Below the pieces are notes generated by a model, which saw nothing but the letters and a program-made list of their open reading frames with translations, was not told where the DNA came from and did not search any database. The translations under genes and the position numbers were made by a program. This document shows positions 48,601 to 58,399 of a stretch of DNA of 64,000 bases, piece by piece; the stretch's first letter is position 1; each line of letters begins with the position of its first letter. This DNA comes from Liquidambar formosana (lineage: Eukaryota; Streptophyta; Magnoliopsida; Saxifragales; Altingiaceae), in NCBI GenBank assembly GCA_039720395.1, contig CM077832.1, forward strand, positions 16,273,350-16,337,349, given 5' to 3'.

Positions 48601-50946
48601 GTGATAAACAGTTGCAACCCATCCCATTAGATTTCTAGTAGTGAAGAGCTGTGACAGAAGGTCAAAACTTATGACTAACTCCTTGATGGGATGAGTCAGA
48701 GGAAGTCTATAAATAGAGGGGCCCCTGGGCTAGCCTATAAATAAGAAGCCCATGTTCCATCGATTGGCTGACAAGAAGAAGGCATAGACTAGAAGACATC
48801 TCTCTTCAAATCACTGGGACAATCTCCGCTGCTATTCTATTAATTTCTTACCCTATAAACACCATATTGGTAGATATCAAAGTTTGGACTCTTATAAAAA
48901 CCACTCCAAGTAGTAATTGAAGGTTAGAAATTTGGAGAACATCCTTCCTCTCTAGTTAACTCCCATTAGTAGCATTTTTGCATTGTACCAGCACTCACCT
49001 TCCACCATTGGCCCTTATGTTTCTTACAATAGGTCAATTTAAATTTCTTCATTTTTTCAAAAATATATCGTCCTCTATTTCAAAATATCATCATCTCCTT
49101 TTGTTTTAAGCCCATAAAGCCTAGTTAATAATTTTATACATATAGAATCTGATCTAATCTCTGATAAACAAGTGGCATCCAAAATCACCTTTTCTTTATT
49201 TTCAGCCTGTGTCCTCTTCAATGAAGTTAAGCTCTATATACAGATTCGCCGACAGATTGTTCACATAAATCCTCAGCCATGTGGCATATGGTTTTCTTAG
49301 AATCACTCTAGGTAGGTTTTTTTTTTCTTTTGACTTATTTAATATGACTCCAGAAACCTCCTCATAAATACCAAGAGTAAATTTTGCTCTTTGACTCGTA
49401 TGTTATGATCTTGACAATTAATTATCCTTTTTTTTTAAAAAAAAAATTATAAAATTTTACCTATTTATATCTTATAATTATTTTTGGAAAAAAATAACTT
49501 ATTAATAAACAGAAAATCAAGTACATCTGGGTAATGAAACTCCACGAATGTCTTCCAGGAGTATATTTCACAAATTACTAGAAATCTACTTTCCCAAACA
49601 TTAGACCTATTCAAGTTATGCCAGCTCTATTGGCTTGCCAATAAACATGCGTAAATAAGATCCTATCAAATTTTGAGACCAAATAACTTATATCCTGAAC
49701 CAAATTCATGATGCTCAAGTGTTGATAATACTCTCCACATATCGCTTTGATTAACACTTGTGAGTTTCCTTCAACTTGCAGCTTTGTTATGCCTTTTCTC
49801 CATGCCACATTGAGCGTTAGAAATCAAACAAACTCAGGAAAAACATTGTGCGTGTGTATATGTATATATAGTGCTTTGATTTGTAGTCATCTTCTTCAGT
49901 CAGGAGAACATATTGCTTCACACAGGTTCTCCCTTGTCCTTCTGGAATAGGTCCAAGTATCCAAGTTCATTTCTTTCTTGCAAAAATCATCCTAAGATAT
50001 TAGGCCAAAATGCTAAATAATTAAATGGAGAAAAATGAATATAAATCATAAAGACAGCTGTATAATTCAAGACATTGCATCTCCTATGCTAAGCTACCAT
50101 TACACAAGATAGGAAATGAATTCTACATAATGGTTTTCAGAACTACAAATTATAAAACAAAATTATTTGGTTCTATAAAATTTGGAAACAAGTCACAGAA
50201 TTTTGAATTCAAACTAAGGTGCAAAAAAGGTAAATTTGGATGGTCGAAAATATTGTGGGTTTTGTTTCAAAATTCCGTGAGATACCTCAAAATTGGCAAA
50301 TTATCTTATTTCTTTTCTGTTTGGAACAAAAAATTTGGACAGAAAATCAGGTGAAATTCCAGGACGTTAAATTCTAATAAAAATAAAAAAATTTCGTAAA
50401 AATAAAATAAAAAGAGTGGAAAGAGGGAGGGAGAGAGAGAATAGGTTGACAAAAAATTCACCAAATTTGACTATTTAGAATAAATTTGATACTTACAAAG
50501 CAAAAATAATACTAATAAAAAATGTCCGGACATTTTTTAATTAACAACCGATAATATTGTTTTTTTTTTTTTTTTTTTAAATTTTATTTGAAGCTGATAC
50601 TGGCCGGGGAAAAAGTGTGAACAGACTAATGCTCACTTCATTGACTCTAATAGTTCCAATATCTAAATACAGAAGAGCCAGTGCACCAAAGCAAACAAAT
50701 TTCAAGCAAATCACAAAATTCTTCAGACAAACCAAAAAATGCAGTCATTGCCAATTCAAATTCATAAAACAACTCCATACCCTGCAATCTACTACACCGA
50801 ATCGAACCAACCGGCCCAGAAGCACTGAAGGCCGAAGCTCTAACGGTCCCCCGTCCCAAAACAGCCGAACCCGATATCCGATTCACCGAATAACGAGGGC
50901 TCGAAGCCACGCTATTGAAGCAGAAAGCACCCAAGTGAAGAGCCAT
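32667..50946 (-). CDS. Plastid fructokinase (pfkB family), seven exons, 392 aa
   Basis: Minus-strand exons: 50946-50781, 47557-47346, 42788-42576, 42066-41869, 41759-41622, 39453-39337 and 32801-32667. All introns are GT-AG and the frame is kept throughout. Residues 1 to about 65 are Ser/Ala/Arg-rich with few acidic residues, a likely chloroplast transit peptide. The pfkB domain runs from about 73 to 385: [10 protein letters not shown] (77-86), [10 protein letters not shown] (104-113), and [12 protein letters not shown] (324-335) with catalytic Asp330. It would phosphorylate fructose to fructose 6-phosphate with ATP in plastids, feeding starch and hexose metabolism. Length and layout match plastidic fructokinases of the Arabidopsis At1g66430 (FRK3) type. 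The gene spans 18.3 kb because introns 1, 2, 5 and 6 (3.2, 4.6, 2.2 and 6.5 kb) hold transposons. All coding motifs are intact. The ATG at 50946 is preceded by an overlapping out-of-frame ATG frame (51214-50912) if transcription begins that far upstream. Confidence 0.94.
33119..34030 (+). mobile_element. Possible LTR-derived segment in fructokinase intron 6
   Basis: An LTR-like block: TGTTAAAACC at the left, a TATA-like CCTTATAAATTTC at about 33370, a more GC-rich transcript-like part, and an AT-rich tail ending near GAACACA. No flanking duplication was found, and an 83-codon frame inside is not recognised. It may be a solo LTR or other repeat. Confidence 0.35.
34168..34532. mobile_element. 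MITE in fructokinase intron 6
   Basis: Inverted ends CCATTTGGCAAGGCTGGCG (left) and CTGTTTGGCACAAGGAGTT (right, reverse complement), both followed by GGAAAGGAAA-type purine runs. The interior has a poly-A tract. A target duplication is not evident, so the superfamily is open (hAT or Harbinger). Confidence 0.6.
36846..36893 (+). other. G-rich quadruplex-prone stretch in fructokinase intron 6
   Basis: Five G-runs of 3-7 G within about 45 bp on the plus strand, antisense to the fructokinase. Confidence 0.6.
37204..37422 (-). mobile_element. tRNA-derived SINE with target duplications
   Basis: Read on the minus strand: a tRNA-like head with A box TAGCCCAGTTGG (37398-37409) and B box GGTTCGATTCC (37345-37355), a body of about 130 bp, and a poly-A tail (37204-37218). 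Both sides carry TAGTTAAAGTTTTTT (37189-37203 and 37423-37437), a target duplication of up to 15 bp. It lies in fructokinase intron 6 in the sense of the gene. The head and tail resemble plant Au-type SINEs; family assignment needs a search. Confidence 0.9.
38345..38849 (-). mobile_element. Copia-type solo LTR, 505 bp
   Basis: The ends are TGTTAGAG and CTCTAACA. On the minus strand a TATA box (CTCTATAAAAAGG, about 38681-38693) is followed by a transcript region and by the conserved Copia 3' phrase TTGGGGGTGAACCACGTAAA. No primer-binding site or polypurine tract adjoins, so it is a solo LTR. The flanking 5-mers do not match, so the duplication has decayed or the ends recombined. It lies in fructokinase intron 6, sense orientation. 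Confidence 0.8.
39833..40932 (+). mobile_element. Copia-type LTR in fructokinase intron 5
   Basis: It contains TATTTAAGGGCC (about 40385) followed by a GAGAGAAAAACCCTAAG leader, and the Copia-typical 3' series GTAGTTTTTCCCTTTTAGG then TTACCACGTAAAAATTCT. The right border is taken at TCTATGCA, after which ATGGTATGCAATAG may be a decayed initiator-tRNA primer site. The left border (TGTTAGAG at 39833) is a guess. Antisense to the fructokinase. Confidence 0.6.
43648..44037 (-). mobile_element. Copia-type 3' LTR, about 390 bp, with polypurine tract
   Basis: On the minus strand the LTR starts TGTTAGACTTG (44037) immediately after a polypurine-like CCCAAGTGAGAGTA, the usual PPT/LTR junction of Copia elements. 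It has CTTTATAAATAGG as TATA and ends GGCTTCTGCA (43648). It lies in fructokinase intron 2, sense orientation. Confidence 0.65.
44038..46640. other. AT-rich, non-coding stretch beside the 3' LTR (intron 2)
   Basis: By position this would be the internal region of the retroelement, but no gag or pol motif and no long frame is visible, and no 5' LTR was found up to 47.3 kb. It contains a T/A microsatellite cluster at 45616-45657. It may be a non-coding (LARD-like) or fully decayed element. Confidence 0.4.
45616..45657. repeat. (TC)n(TA)n compound microsatellite
   Basis: TC units run directly into TA units. Confidence 0.85.
46972..46996. repeat. (AT)n microsatellite in fructokinase intron 2
   Basis: AT repeat with one interruption. 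Confidence 0.8.
47946..48389. mobile_element. hAT MITE with 8-bp target duplication, 444 bp
   Basis: The termini CATAGTTATCAGATCTGG and (right, reverse complement) CATAGTTATCAGAACTGG both continue ACTGGAC, giving inverted repeats of about 25 bp with one mismatch. The flanks are GTATCAAT at 47938-47945 and 48390-48397, a perfect 8-bp duplication, diagnostic of the hAT superfamily. It lies in fructokinase intron 1. No transposase. Confidence 0.92.
49611..49830 (-). pseudogene. LINE RNase H domain relic in fructokinase intron 1
   Basis: A 65-codon minus-strand frame reads [18 protein letters not shown], later [17 protein letters not shown]. It fits the C-terminal half of the RNase H domain in plant non-LTR retrotransposons (VEGDS...A/I...F.H..REAN.VAD). 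Upstream, [10 protein letters not shown] matches the preceding helix (AEALAL). It is broken by stops on both sides and the reverse transcriptase is absent. Confidence 0.75.
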
Positions 50947-52640
50947 AAACCGCTATCAAACCTTCAAAAAGAAAAATAGAATAAAACAAAAATCTCTCTT
51001 TTTCTCTCAGATAATGGAGAAACAAAATGCAGGATCGAGGCGTTAAAACTGGCAGTTTGAAGGGGAAGATGCGAATGGAGATGGAATTTGCATTGGATTG
51101 AACGAAAGATGCCCTAATTTTGGGGATGAGAGAGAGCAGTCCAACGGAGAAAGCAAGGCAAGAGGAGTAGCAGTTTATGGCTTGTCGCCGTAAAGGTGCT
51201 TTTTGGACAGCCAACTAACTCTGGTTTTAACTTTTGAGCCAACTGCAATGTGGCATATGGCAAATCTTCTTCACTGTCGTCCTCATTAAGTGGGGCTGTT
51301 TTGGGAATTTGAATATTAGAATTTACTCCTTGTTATTATGGGTTTAATTAATTTTTCTTAGGTCCCTCTCAAGTTTCGGAATGATAAATTTGGCTCATGG
51401 CCTCGGTGAAATTATTGCAACTAAAATTTTATCCTCATTATGGGGCCGTTTCTCGCCTTGGCCTACCTTTTCATTTTCTTTCCAAAATTATATGGAACCA
51501 AATTTACAAATTTTAAACCATTAACCAGTTGGGGTTTTATGTTTTAACCATCCAGTTTACAAATTTTAATTTAAAAAACTCTTGGATAGATTTTAAATGA
51601 ACATATTATTACACATAATTTGATTAAAATTTAAATTCGAGGGATTATTTGAGAAACATAAAGATTTGACCAAGCGAAAATAAAAAATCTTGAACCGTCT
51701 GTTTTATACTAACATGTCATATTGTTATGACCTCTTGTTGGCAAAGTGAAGAATCGTATAAACTAAACTAATTTCTTAGGTAGGTACAGTCCCACTATCT
51801 CACATTCATTGAGCAATTACCAGGCTCTTTGGGACTTTGGGGTAATTCCAAAGGGATCAATGTTCTCTTAAGGTTCCAAACACTTGACATACACTTCCCG
51901 ATAAGTTTATCAAGGTTCCACCTGCAATTAGGCTAATCCCTTGCCCATCTTTTAATTACACATCACCCCGATTTGATCAAAGTTCAGACTTTGATTGAAG
52001 TTTGGAGCTGAGAGTGTAGCAAAGTTAATGGAAGCAACACAAATTTAGAGGGATTGAATAGTGTGACCCTTGATTTATAAATTTGGTTCCATTTGATGGC
52101 AATATTAACAACTTATGAAATTTATGAAACCAATGATTTGTTTGTTATAATCTTAAGTCTCAACTTTTTTGCATTGTCCACGAAGCATCACTTGCTTTTA
52201 CTACCATACACTAGTGATGAACATGAAAGTTTTATTCTTTACGCGACTTTAATGTTGCCATGCTGCACACCAAATTCGTTTATTTTTATATTTTTAAATT
52301 TTCATAAACTGTTTTTATTCATCTGATGAACTGTGAAAGAATGCTTCTTCTATCTTTTTCTTATCATGGGAGGAAACAAAGGCAGATCTTCGTGAAAACA
52401 GAAAACAAAGACACCATTACAATTCTGGTCTTCCCGCCATGCAAGGCTACAATCCTTACTTCTGTAGATAACCCATGCCATCGGCAGCTCGAGTGGGAGG
52501 GACGAGGGAATGGCTCTTGCTGCTTCTATTGTGTGATATATAAGATTGGCTTAACTTCCCACTTAAGGAACAACAAGAGTGGGATCCAAGAGAGAATCTA
52601 GAGATGATAACATGATAATGGAAGGATCACTCTACTCCGT
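50947..52640. other. Fructokinase 5' region and spacer
   Basis: About 50947-51200 is probably the fructokinase leader and core promoter. It is relatively GC-rich with no clear TATA box. Beyond it, AT-rich sequence without a supported gene. Confidence 0.45.
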
Positions 52641-52649
52641 ACGGAACCA

Positions 52650-53630
52650 ATTCTAAAGAGAATAGAATTGATTTCATTTGAATAGGATTGAGTTGAATTG
52701 ATTTAGAATTTTAATTCACATATTTGAAATACTAGTGTTTGGATTTTGGAATATAATGTAGTTGAAAATCATATCAATAAGATGTATTTCCACTATTACC
52801 CTTATTTGGAATATCTATCCTATACTATATTTACGAGTTATGCTGACATGGCAGCTTAAATATCTCTCCCTCCAAAACTCTCTTCTCACCTTACTTATGG
52901 GCCCACAAATGTTTCTCGCCCTCTTTTTATAATAATTTGTTTTCATGTCTTTTCATTTTAAAATTTGAAACCCACTCTTAAAAGGTCATTTGTTGTCACT
53001 AAGCATATAAATCACATTTTTTTTTTCTTTTGGCTAATAAAATAACTAGAGTTTGCAATTTCCGCGCATCAGCGCGGGTCTCTGCTAGTACTCTTTATAA
53101 GAATCAATATATGTGTATGCATGCTTGTATATACAAATATATAATCTTACCCAAAACAAAACAAAAACAAAAAACAAAATCAATATAAACTTTTTCTCCT
53201 CTCACAAATAGAAATCCTTTAGTTTTGCCATGGACAACCCAAGAGAAGGGAGGCCGGCCTTGTGTGAGAGAAGAGGGGAAAAGGGCATTCTTGACCTATA
53301 ACTCAAATAAGGGTAATATCGACAATCTATGAAAAGAGAGTTTTAATGAAATGATTTCTAACCAATTCCTGCCACTTTTGACGATTGAGATTTCCAATTC
53401 TATTAAATTGACAAAAAAACCTAGAATTGGAAATCATCTGCATTCGTTTTTATGTCAATCAAAGCAACAGAGTCGCACAAATTAGAATTGAAACTGAATT
53501 GTATTCAAGTTTTTGGGATTCCAAACAAAGTGCGAACAATCTCATCTTCATTAAGCCTAGTAAAAAGAACTAGTAAAAATAAGAGGGATTTCGCCAGTAG
53601 TCAAGTAAATAACATTTATTTATCTATTAG
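52650..53630. mobile_element. Possible decayed MITE hosting the Helitron
   Basis: ATTACCCTTATTTGG (about 52794) and its inverse CAAATAAGGGTAATA (about 53303) flank the Helitron symmetrically. GAATTGA/TTCAATT-rich arms lie outside, and TTTGGGATTCCAAAC near the right end suggests a terminus. No exact ends could be fixed. Confidence 0.35.
52814..53088 (+). mobile_element. Short non-autonomous Helitron
   Basis: The 3' end has the hairpin CCGCGC-atca-GCGCGG (53062-53077), then GTCTCTG and CTAG (53085-53088), followed by T. The 5' end is TCTATCC or TCCTATACTATATTTACGA (52814 or 52818), preceded by A. Insertion between A and T, a TC start, a 3' hairpin and CTAG are the Helitron hallmarks. About 275 bp, no coding capacity. 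Confidence 0.82.
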
Positions 53631-53639
53631 TTAAGTTTC

Positions 53640-54129
53640 TTTTTAACTCATTTAATTAGTTCATTTGGCTCGTTATTGACCAAAATACCCTCACTGTTAT
53701 TTCTTTCTTCCTCCCTACCCACCTACCCCATGACCATAGAGAGAACCACTCTACAGTGATGATCTCCAAATCTGTGAAATCAAAGCAGTCCTGATAAGAA
53801 AGTGAGATGGAAGGACTAATGGGAGGATCCTCGCTTATCCAAAACCCTTGATGCTACCAATTTTACTGCACGTTTATGAAAAGAGCAACAGCAACTACCC
53901 CTCCAAGAACAGTCTATATTTGTCTTCCTTCTTCCTTTAGTTTTTGTGTTTAAGAATTTCTCAAGTAAGCAGTGTTATCTTCCCAGCCTTTTTATTCAAG
54001 TTTCTTTTAATTTTTTGTCAATTGCTTTCTTCATGACATCATGTAAAAGACACATCATATATTAGACAAAAAAAGTTTCCTGGTCCAGAGAAGAACATTA
54101 AGCACCCCTGCCCATGTTTAGCTTCGATC
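53640..54129. other. Spacer without a recognised feature
   Basis: AT-rich, no supported gene or repeat. Confidence 0.5.
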
Positions 54130-54659
54130 ATGAATGTAAGCACCGCACCCCGCGAACACGCGTTGCTCGAGAACACACACTAGCCTCAAAGGGCTAGTAC
54201 GGAGAGGAATCGCCACCCAGTAAAACCCGGGAACTAAATTGACCCCTTGCAAGGATCTAATTCATCATTATCAAAGTAAGTTTGGAGTTAGGGTATGCCA
54301 TTGGGAAGGTGTTAGGCACCCAATGACGCCCAATCTGTAGATCGGCCCCCACTTTATGTTTATTAATCATATTTAATCATCTGACTTAATTAAGATTACC
54401 TTATTCATGCAAATGATTAAATACACGCATGTCATGGCAGTTATCATGCAACAAATACTAAATTAAATGAAGTAAACCAAAAATAAATAATAAAGAAATA
54501 ATAAAGAAATATAAAGAAACAATAAAGAGATAAAAGAAAAAAAAAAGAATAAACAGTAAACAAGTATACCCATCCTACAAGAGAAGTACAAAGAGACAGA
54601 ATAAAGAAATGATAATAAAGTAAGAATGAAGGGAAGGTAAAAAGGTGATCAGGAACCAT

Positions 54660-54975
54660 GTGTACACATACCAAGCCGTGCGTGCGCATGGCCCCTATTC
54701 ATGCGCGTGGTACGTGTTACGTGTACGCATGCCACTTTTTGTCCTCACAATTAAATATGCATACGTGCAATTAAATACGCGTACGCACTATAAAACAAAG
54801 CATACACATGTAATGACGTGCATACATATATCTCATTTATGGTCAAATTTATTTCCACGCATACACACACACCCAATGAAACCATACGCGCCCACTTATG
54901 CGCGTACGCATACCTGGACCATTCATACACACATAAAAGATATTTGTGCGCACACACCTACGTGTATACGCATTA
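54660..54975. repeat. GCGTACGC/ATGCGC motif cluster (distal)
   Basis: Two exact GCGTACGC copies with many one-step variants (GCGTGCGC, TACGTGT, GCATACAC) within 315 bp. Alternating purine-pyrimidine, self-complementary and CpG-dense. Confidence 0.75.
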
Positions 54976-55465
54976 TGAATCGATAACACAAAACTCATTT
55001 CCCCTACAACACCACTTGTTAGCCAACCATCAGATATTATGTGTGTTTCCTACATTTCTAAACACATCATAACATAGTTAGAATATGTATTTCTACAAAC
55101 TAACTCATGGCAGACATGTAAACAACATACAGGTTAATCTTAACTATGTAAATAATGGATTAATGAGCAAAAATAAGAGTAAGTTTACCCACTGCAGATC
55201 GTGATTGGTCTGTCGTTCCCTCAGGTCCACTGCCAATCCTTTCTGATCCTTTCTCTCTTTTTCTTAGTTTTCTCTCGTTTTTCTAGCCTTCGAACACACA
55301 AAAATCCCATCCTCCCCTCATTCCTCTTCATTCTTTTCTTTTTATAGAGGAGAAGTAGGTCACCTCCTGTAGAGAAAGCACCTCCCGTTCCTCTCTGTAA
55401 GGTAAGTTTTCCTTCCTCCGTGATTCAGGATCGCTGTCTGCATAGAGGAGGAAAAAACCCATTTC

Positions 55466-55630
55466 ATGCGTACGCACCGTCAACTAGCGCGTACGTACGT
55501 AAAAATTTGAATTTAGAAGGCGTACGCATCAATGGGGAATGATACGGACATGGTCATGCATACGTATAGCCACACCGCGTACGCATGGTGGGGCCATGCG
55601 CACGCATGTCCTTGTCATGCGTACGCCTCT
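55466..55630. repeat. GCGTACGC motif cluster (proximal)
   Basis: Four exact GCGTACGC copies, often as CATGCGTACGCA, plus at least three near copies in 165 bp. It lies just upstream of the LTR TATA box in LTR orientation. Confidence 0.8.
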
Positions 55631-55820
55631 TTTTGCAATCTCAAGAATTTAAAGTAGTCTTCTAAAGGGGATGATCCAGTGTATATGCGAGCATCTTAAT
55701 CAATTATATATACTGGTCAATTTGCTCACTCAATGAACCCAAGATTGGCAGTAAACTTTACAGACCTCATCATCGGGAACTCATAAAAATATGGGGACAA
55801 AATGGGGTGTCTACAATGAA

Positions 55821-56760
55821 AGCACCCTCTCTTTTTTTGTTGCCCTTTTTTTTTCTTTTAATGGTTTACCAATGAGAAGATCAATGCATTATTTTCCTTT
55901 TCCTATGGTTGAGGTGGAAAACCAGAAGAGTATTATGTTAGACTGTGTCAAGTAATAAAATTTTATAGTTTTAATTTTTTTAACAATTACCTAATCAATG
56001 TGGATCCTTTTTTGAGGATGTCGACGAGTAGGTTTCAAAAATATAATTTCTTTTTTTAAAAAAACGGATGTGTATATGGTTAGTTATAAGCTTTTAGAAA
56101 TTAGAATACTAAAAAACTTAGTCATTCCATAATGTTTATTTTAATATCATTCCATTTTAGACTATTTTGAGCACGGAATCAGATTTTATTCCCACCCATT
56201 CCATTCCAACCAAATAAACATGACCTAAATATCCATACTTCAAATGAAATTAGTTTCTTCCTATTGCAAGTTTGTAGCAGTCCCGCTCTGTAAACCTAAC
56301 ATCTAATATTCACCGACCTCTTTTGTTAAATACAACTATGAATACATTGTTCTTATATATACTTGCATCCACAATTGATTTTATTACACTTACACAACAA
56401 GCTCCTGGTTGTGTTTAGGATCGAAGTGAATAACCTTCCACACATCATCCTTAAGTCGAATTATAGTTGATCATAGTTTTAAGTCGATCTATTGACCTTT
56501 TCCATACAAAATGGTTACTATTTTGTTGAAACCCTTCTTTTGAACATGTATTTCATTGTCCCAAAACTTCATTTGTGTAAATACAAAACTTTATTTGTGT
56601 CATCTCATTTGTGTTCCCTATAAATAGTAAAGCTAATGTACGGGCACAGCCTAATCACTGTAGATGTCATAAGCTTCCCCTTTACCATGGGCCGACGGAG
56701 GGGGTGGCCAGAGGGGGCACCTGGCATTTGGAAACATTGGTAGCTTGTTCAATTTCTGAT
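55821..56760. other. Spacer
   Basis: AT-rich, nothing recognised. It may include diverged 5' parts of the hydrolase pseudogene near its right edge. Confidence 0.4.
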
Positions 56761-56761
56761 A

Positions 56762-57162
56762 AGTGGTTACTGTGGGGATTGTGATAGCCATCCGAGTTCA
56801 ACACATACTATAAGATAGAAGCTGTCTACAATTGTTTAAAAAGAGAATATGGAATCAAGCAGGAAGATGTGATTTTGTATGGTCAGTTTGTTGGAAGTGG
56901 GCCCACATTGCACTTGGCTTCTCGTTTATAGAAATTATGAGGCGTTGTTCTTCATAGTGCTATCCTTTCCGGCACATGGGTCTTGTATCCTGTCAAGATG
57001 ACATTCTGGTTTGACATTTTCAATGTAAGTTTTGATTTGGTCATCCTTGTGGTCTCTTCTTCTAACATTAAATTCTTGCTTTTGTATTGAGGAAGCTCTG
57101 TTCAATGTTTTCAGAATATAGACAAAATATGGCAAGTCAACTGTCCAGTCCTAATTATACAT
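56762..57162 (+). pseudogene. ABHD17-type alpha/beta hydrolase pseudogene fragment
   Basis: Two exon relics keep their splice sites: 56762-57024 (donor GTAAGT) and 57115-57162 (acceptor TTTTCAG, donor GTAAGT). Motifs: PSEFNTYYKIEAVYNCLKRE, then EDVILYGQ.VGSGPTLHLA, VVLHSAILSG, YPVKMTFWFDIF, then NIDKIWQVNCPVL. These follow the ABHD17-type (protein depalmitoylase-like) family residue by residue. Breaks: the nucleophile Ser of GQSVGSG is Phe (TTT), two stops (TAG and TGA) follow LASRL, and upstream of PSEF there is an apparent 1-bp frame change. The N-terminal third and the later Asp/His catalytic part are missing. The kept intron shows it arose by DNA duplication, not by reverse transcription. 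Confidence 0.85.
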
Positions 57163-57169
57163 GTAAGTC

Positions 57170-58395
57170 TGCAATTTATGTTTTTTCTAGCCAGTTACAT
57201 CTCTCCTGACACCATCTTGATTCATATGTTTTTTCTAAGTGAAATCTCATTATGTTTGGCAACATAGACTGCAAAGTTTTATTGTCCTGCACCTACTTCC
57301 TAATTCATATATATCTGTGATTTGACTACATTTCACTATTAAACTGCTTTATTATATCACTTATAATCTGTATTGCTTATATCTTTAAAGTTTCCATGAG
57401 TTCTTTGTTTTGTTGTAAATGCCAAACAGTGGGGACAATTGAACCTCAAATATTTGAAGTAAGAAACCATCTTTGCGATAATTTGTATGGTTTAGGTTTT
57501 TCACATAACAATGTTAGGGGTTTAATCCTTAAAACTTCTTTATTCTTTCGTGTAGAGGTCCATTATTAGTTTTAAGTTAGTATGGGTATCAATTTTTATA
57601 GCTTATATCTTGTTGAATAATATTAATTATATTATGATTTTTTTTATTTAAATAATTCCTAATAAAGTTGGACACACTCTGTACCTTCTGTGGTATGAGA
57701 AACTGTCCAACACTTGCATTGTTACTTTTAAATGTCTAAAATTGTTGATTAATCCCATTTTGCCTACAATTATACAATATGCATAGTCATAGACATAGGG
57801 TGAAAAAGAGCTTACCAAAGAAGTAATGCCTTATGAGCATACCTGGAAAGGATTTTGTTGTGCATGTTTATGTTTTTGGCTTTACCTATTTAACTAATCT
57901 CTCTTCTTTATTAGCTGGTGAGAGTTTATTTGGTATTGTGTTGCATCTCATTTTACTTAGACAAAAAGCTCATGATGATTAATTTTTTTGCAGGTTTCAG
58001 AAGGGTCATTTCTCATAAAATCAGTAGCAAGCATGTTTAGTGGGATTCAAGTAGCTGTGGGTGTTCTATTCTTTTGTTCTCACTTTAACTTTTTCAGTTG
58101 TGTAGCTAAATAATTTTTTTGAATGCTTGGAATAATAAAGGATGAATGTTTTTTTAAAAAATACAATTTCAGCTTTTATAATACTGATAATTTTTGGATG
58201 CCTAAAATGATAAAGAATGAATGGTTTTTTGGATGCTTGAAATAATAAAGGATGAGGTATTTTTTTACACAGCAATTGCATGGTGTGTTTGGGTTGTGTT
58301 GAGAGCCCATTTGTGTGTTTGGGTGGGGTTAAATGGGCTGCCCAATAGAAGTAGTTTAAGCTGCCCAATAAAGCATCAAACGTGTAAGCAAACTG
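57170..58395. other. AT-rich spacer
   Basis: The first part may be the next intron of the hydrolase relic. No later exon was found. Three phrases like TTGGATGCTTGAAATAATAAAGGATGA (about 58120-58260, partly degraded) form a small imperfect direct repeat. Confidence 0.45.
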
Positions 58396-58399
58396 ACCT

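Larger units (their letters stand above)
54135..55815 (-). mobile_element. Solo LTR of a Ty3-type retrotransposon, 1,681 bp
   Basis: The plus strand starts TGTAAGCACC and ends GGTGTCTACA. Both sides carry the 5-bp duplication ATGAA (54130-54134 and 55816-55820), so this is a complete LTR without internal region, formed by LTR-LTR recombination. On the minus strand it begins TGTAGACACCCCATTTTG, the start I associate with Ty3/gypsy Tat/Ogre-type LTRs, and has a TATA box CTATAAAAAG (55338-55347). Two clusters of GCGTACGC-type palindromes occupy 55466-55630 and 54660-54975. Confidence 0.9.

Noticed and set aside
50617..50979. 120-codon plus-strand frame
   Set aside because: Antisense shadow of the fructokinase transit-peptide exon.
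54645..55072. Three overlapping frames rich in His/Thr/Tyr
   Set aside because: Artefacts of the CA/GCGTACGC motif cluster in the solo LTR.
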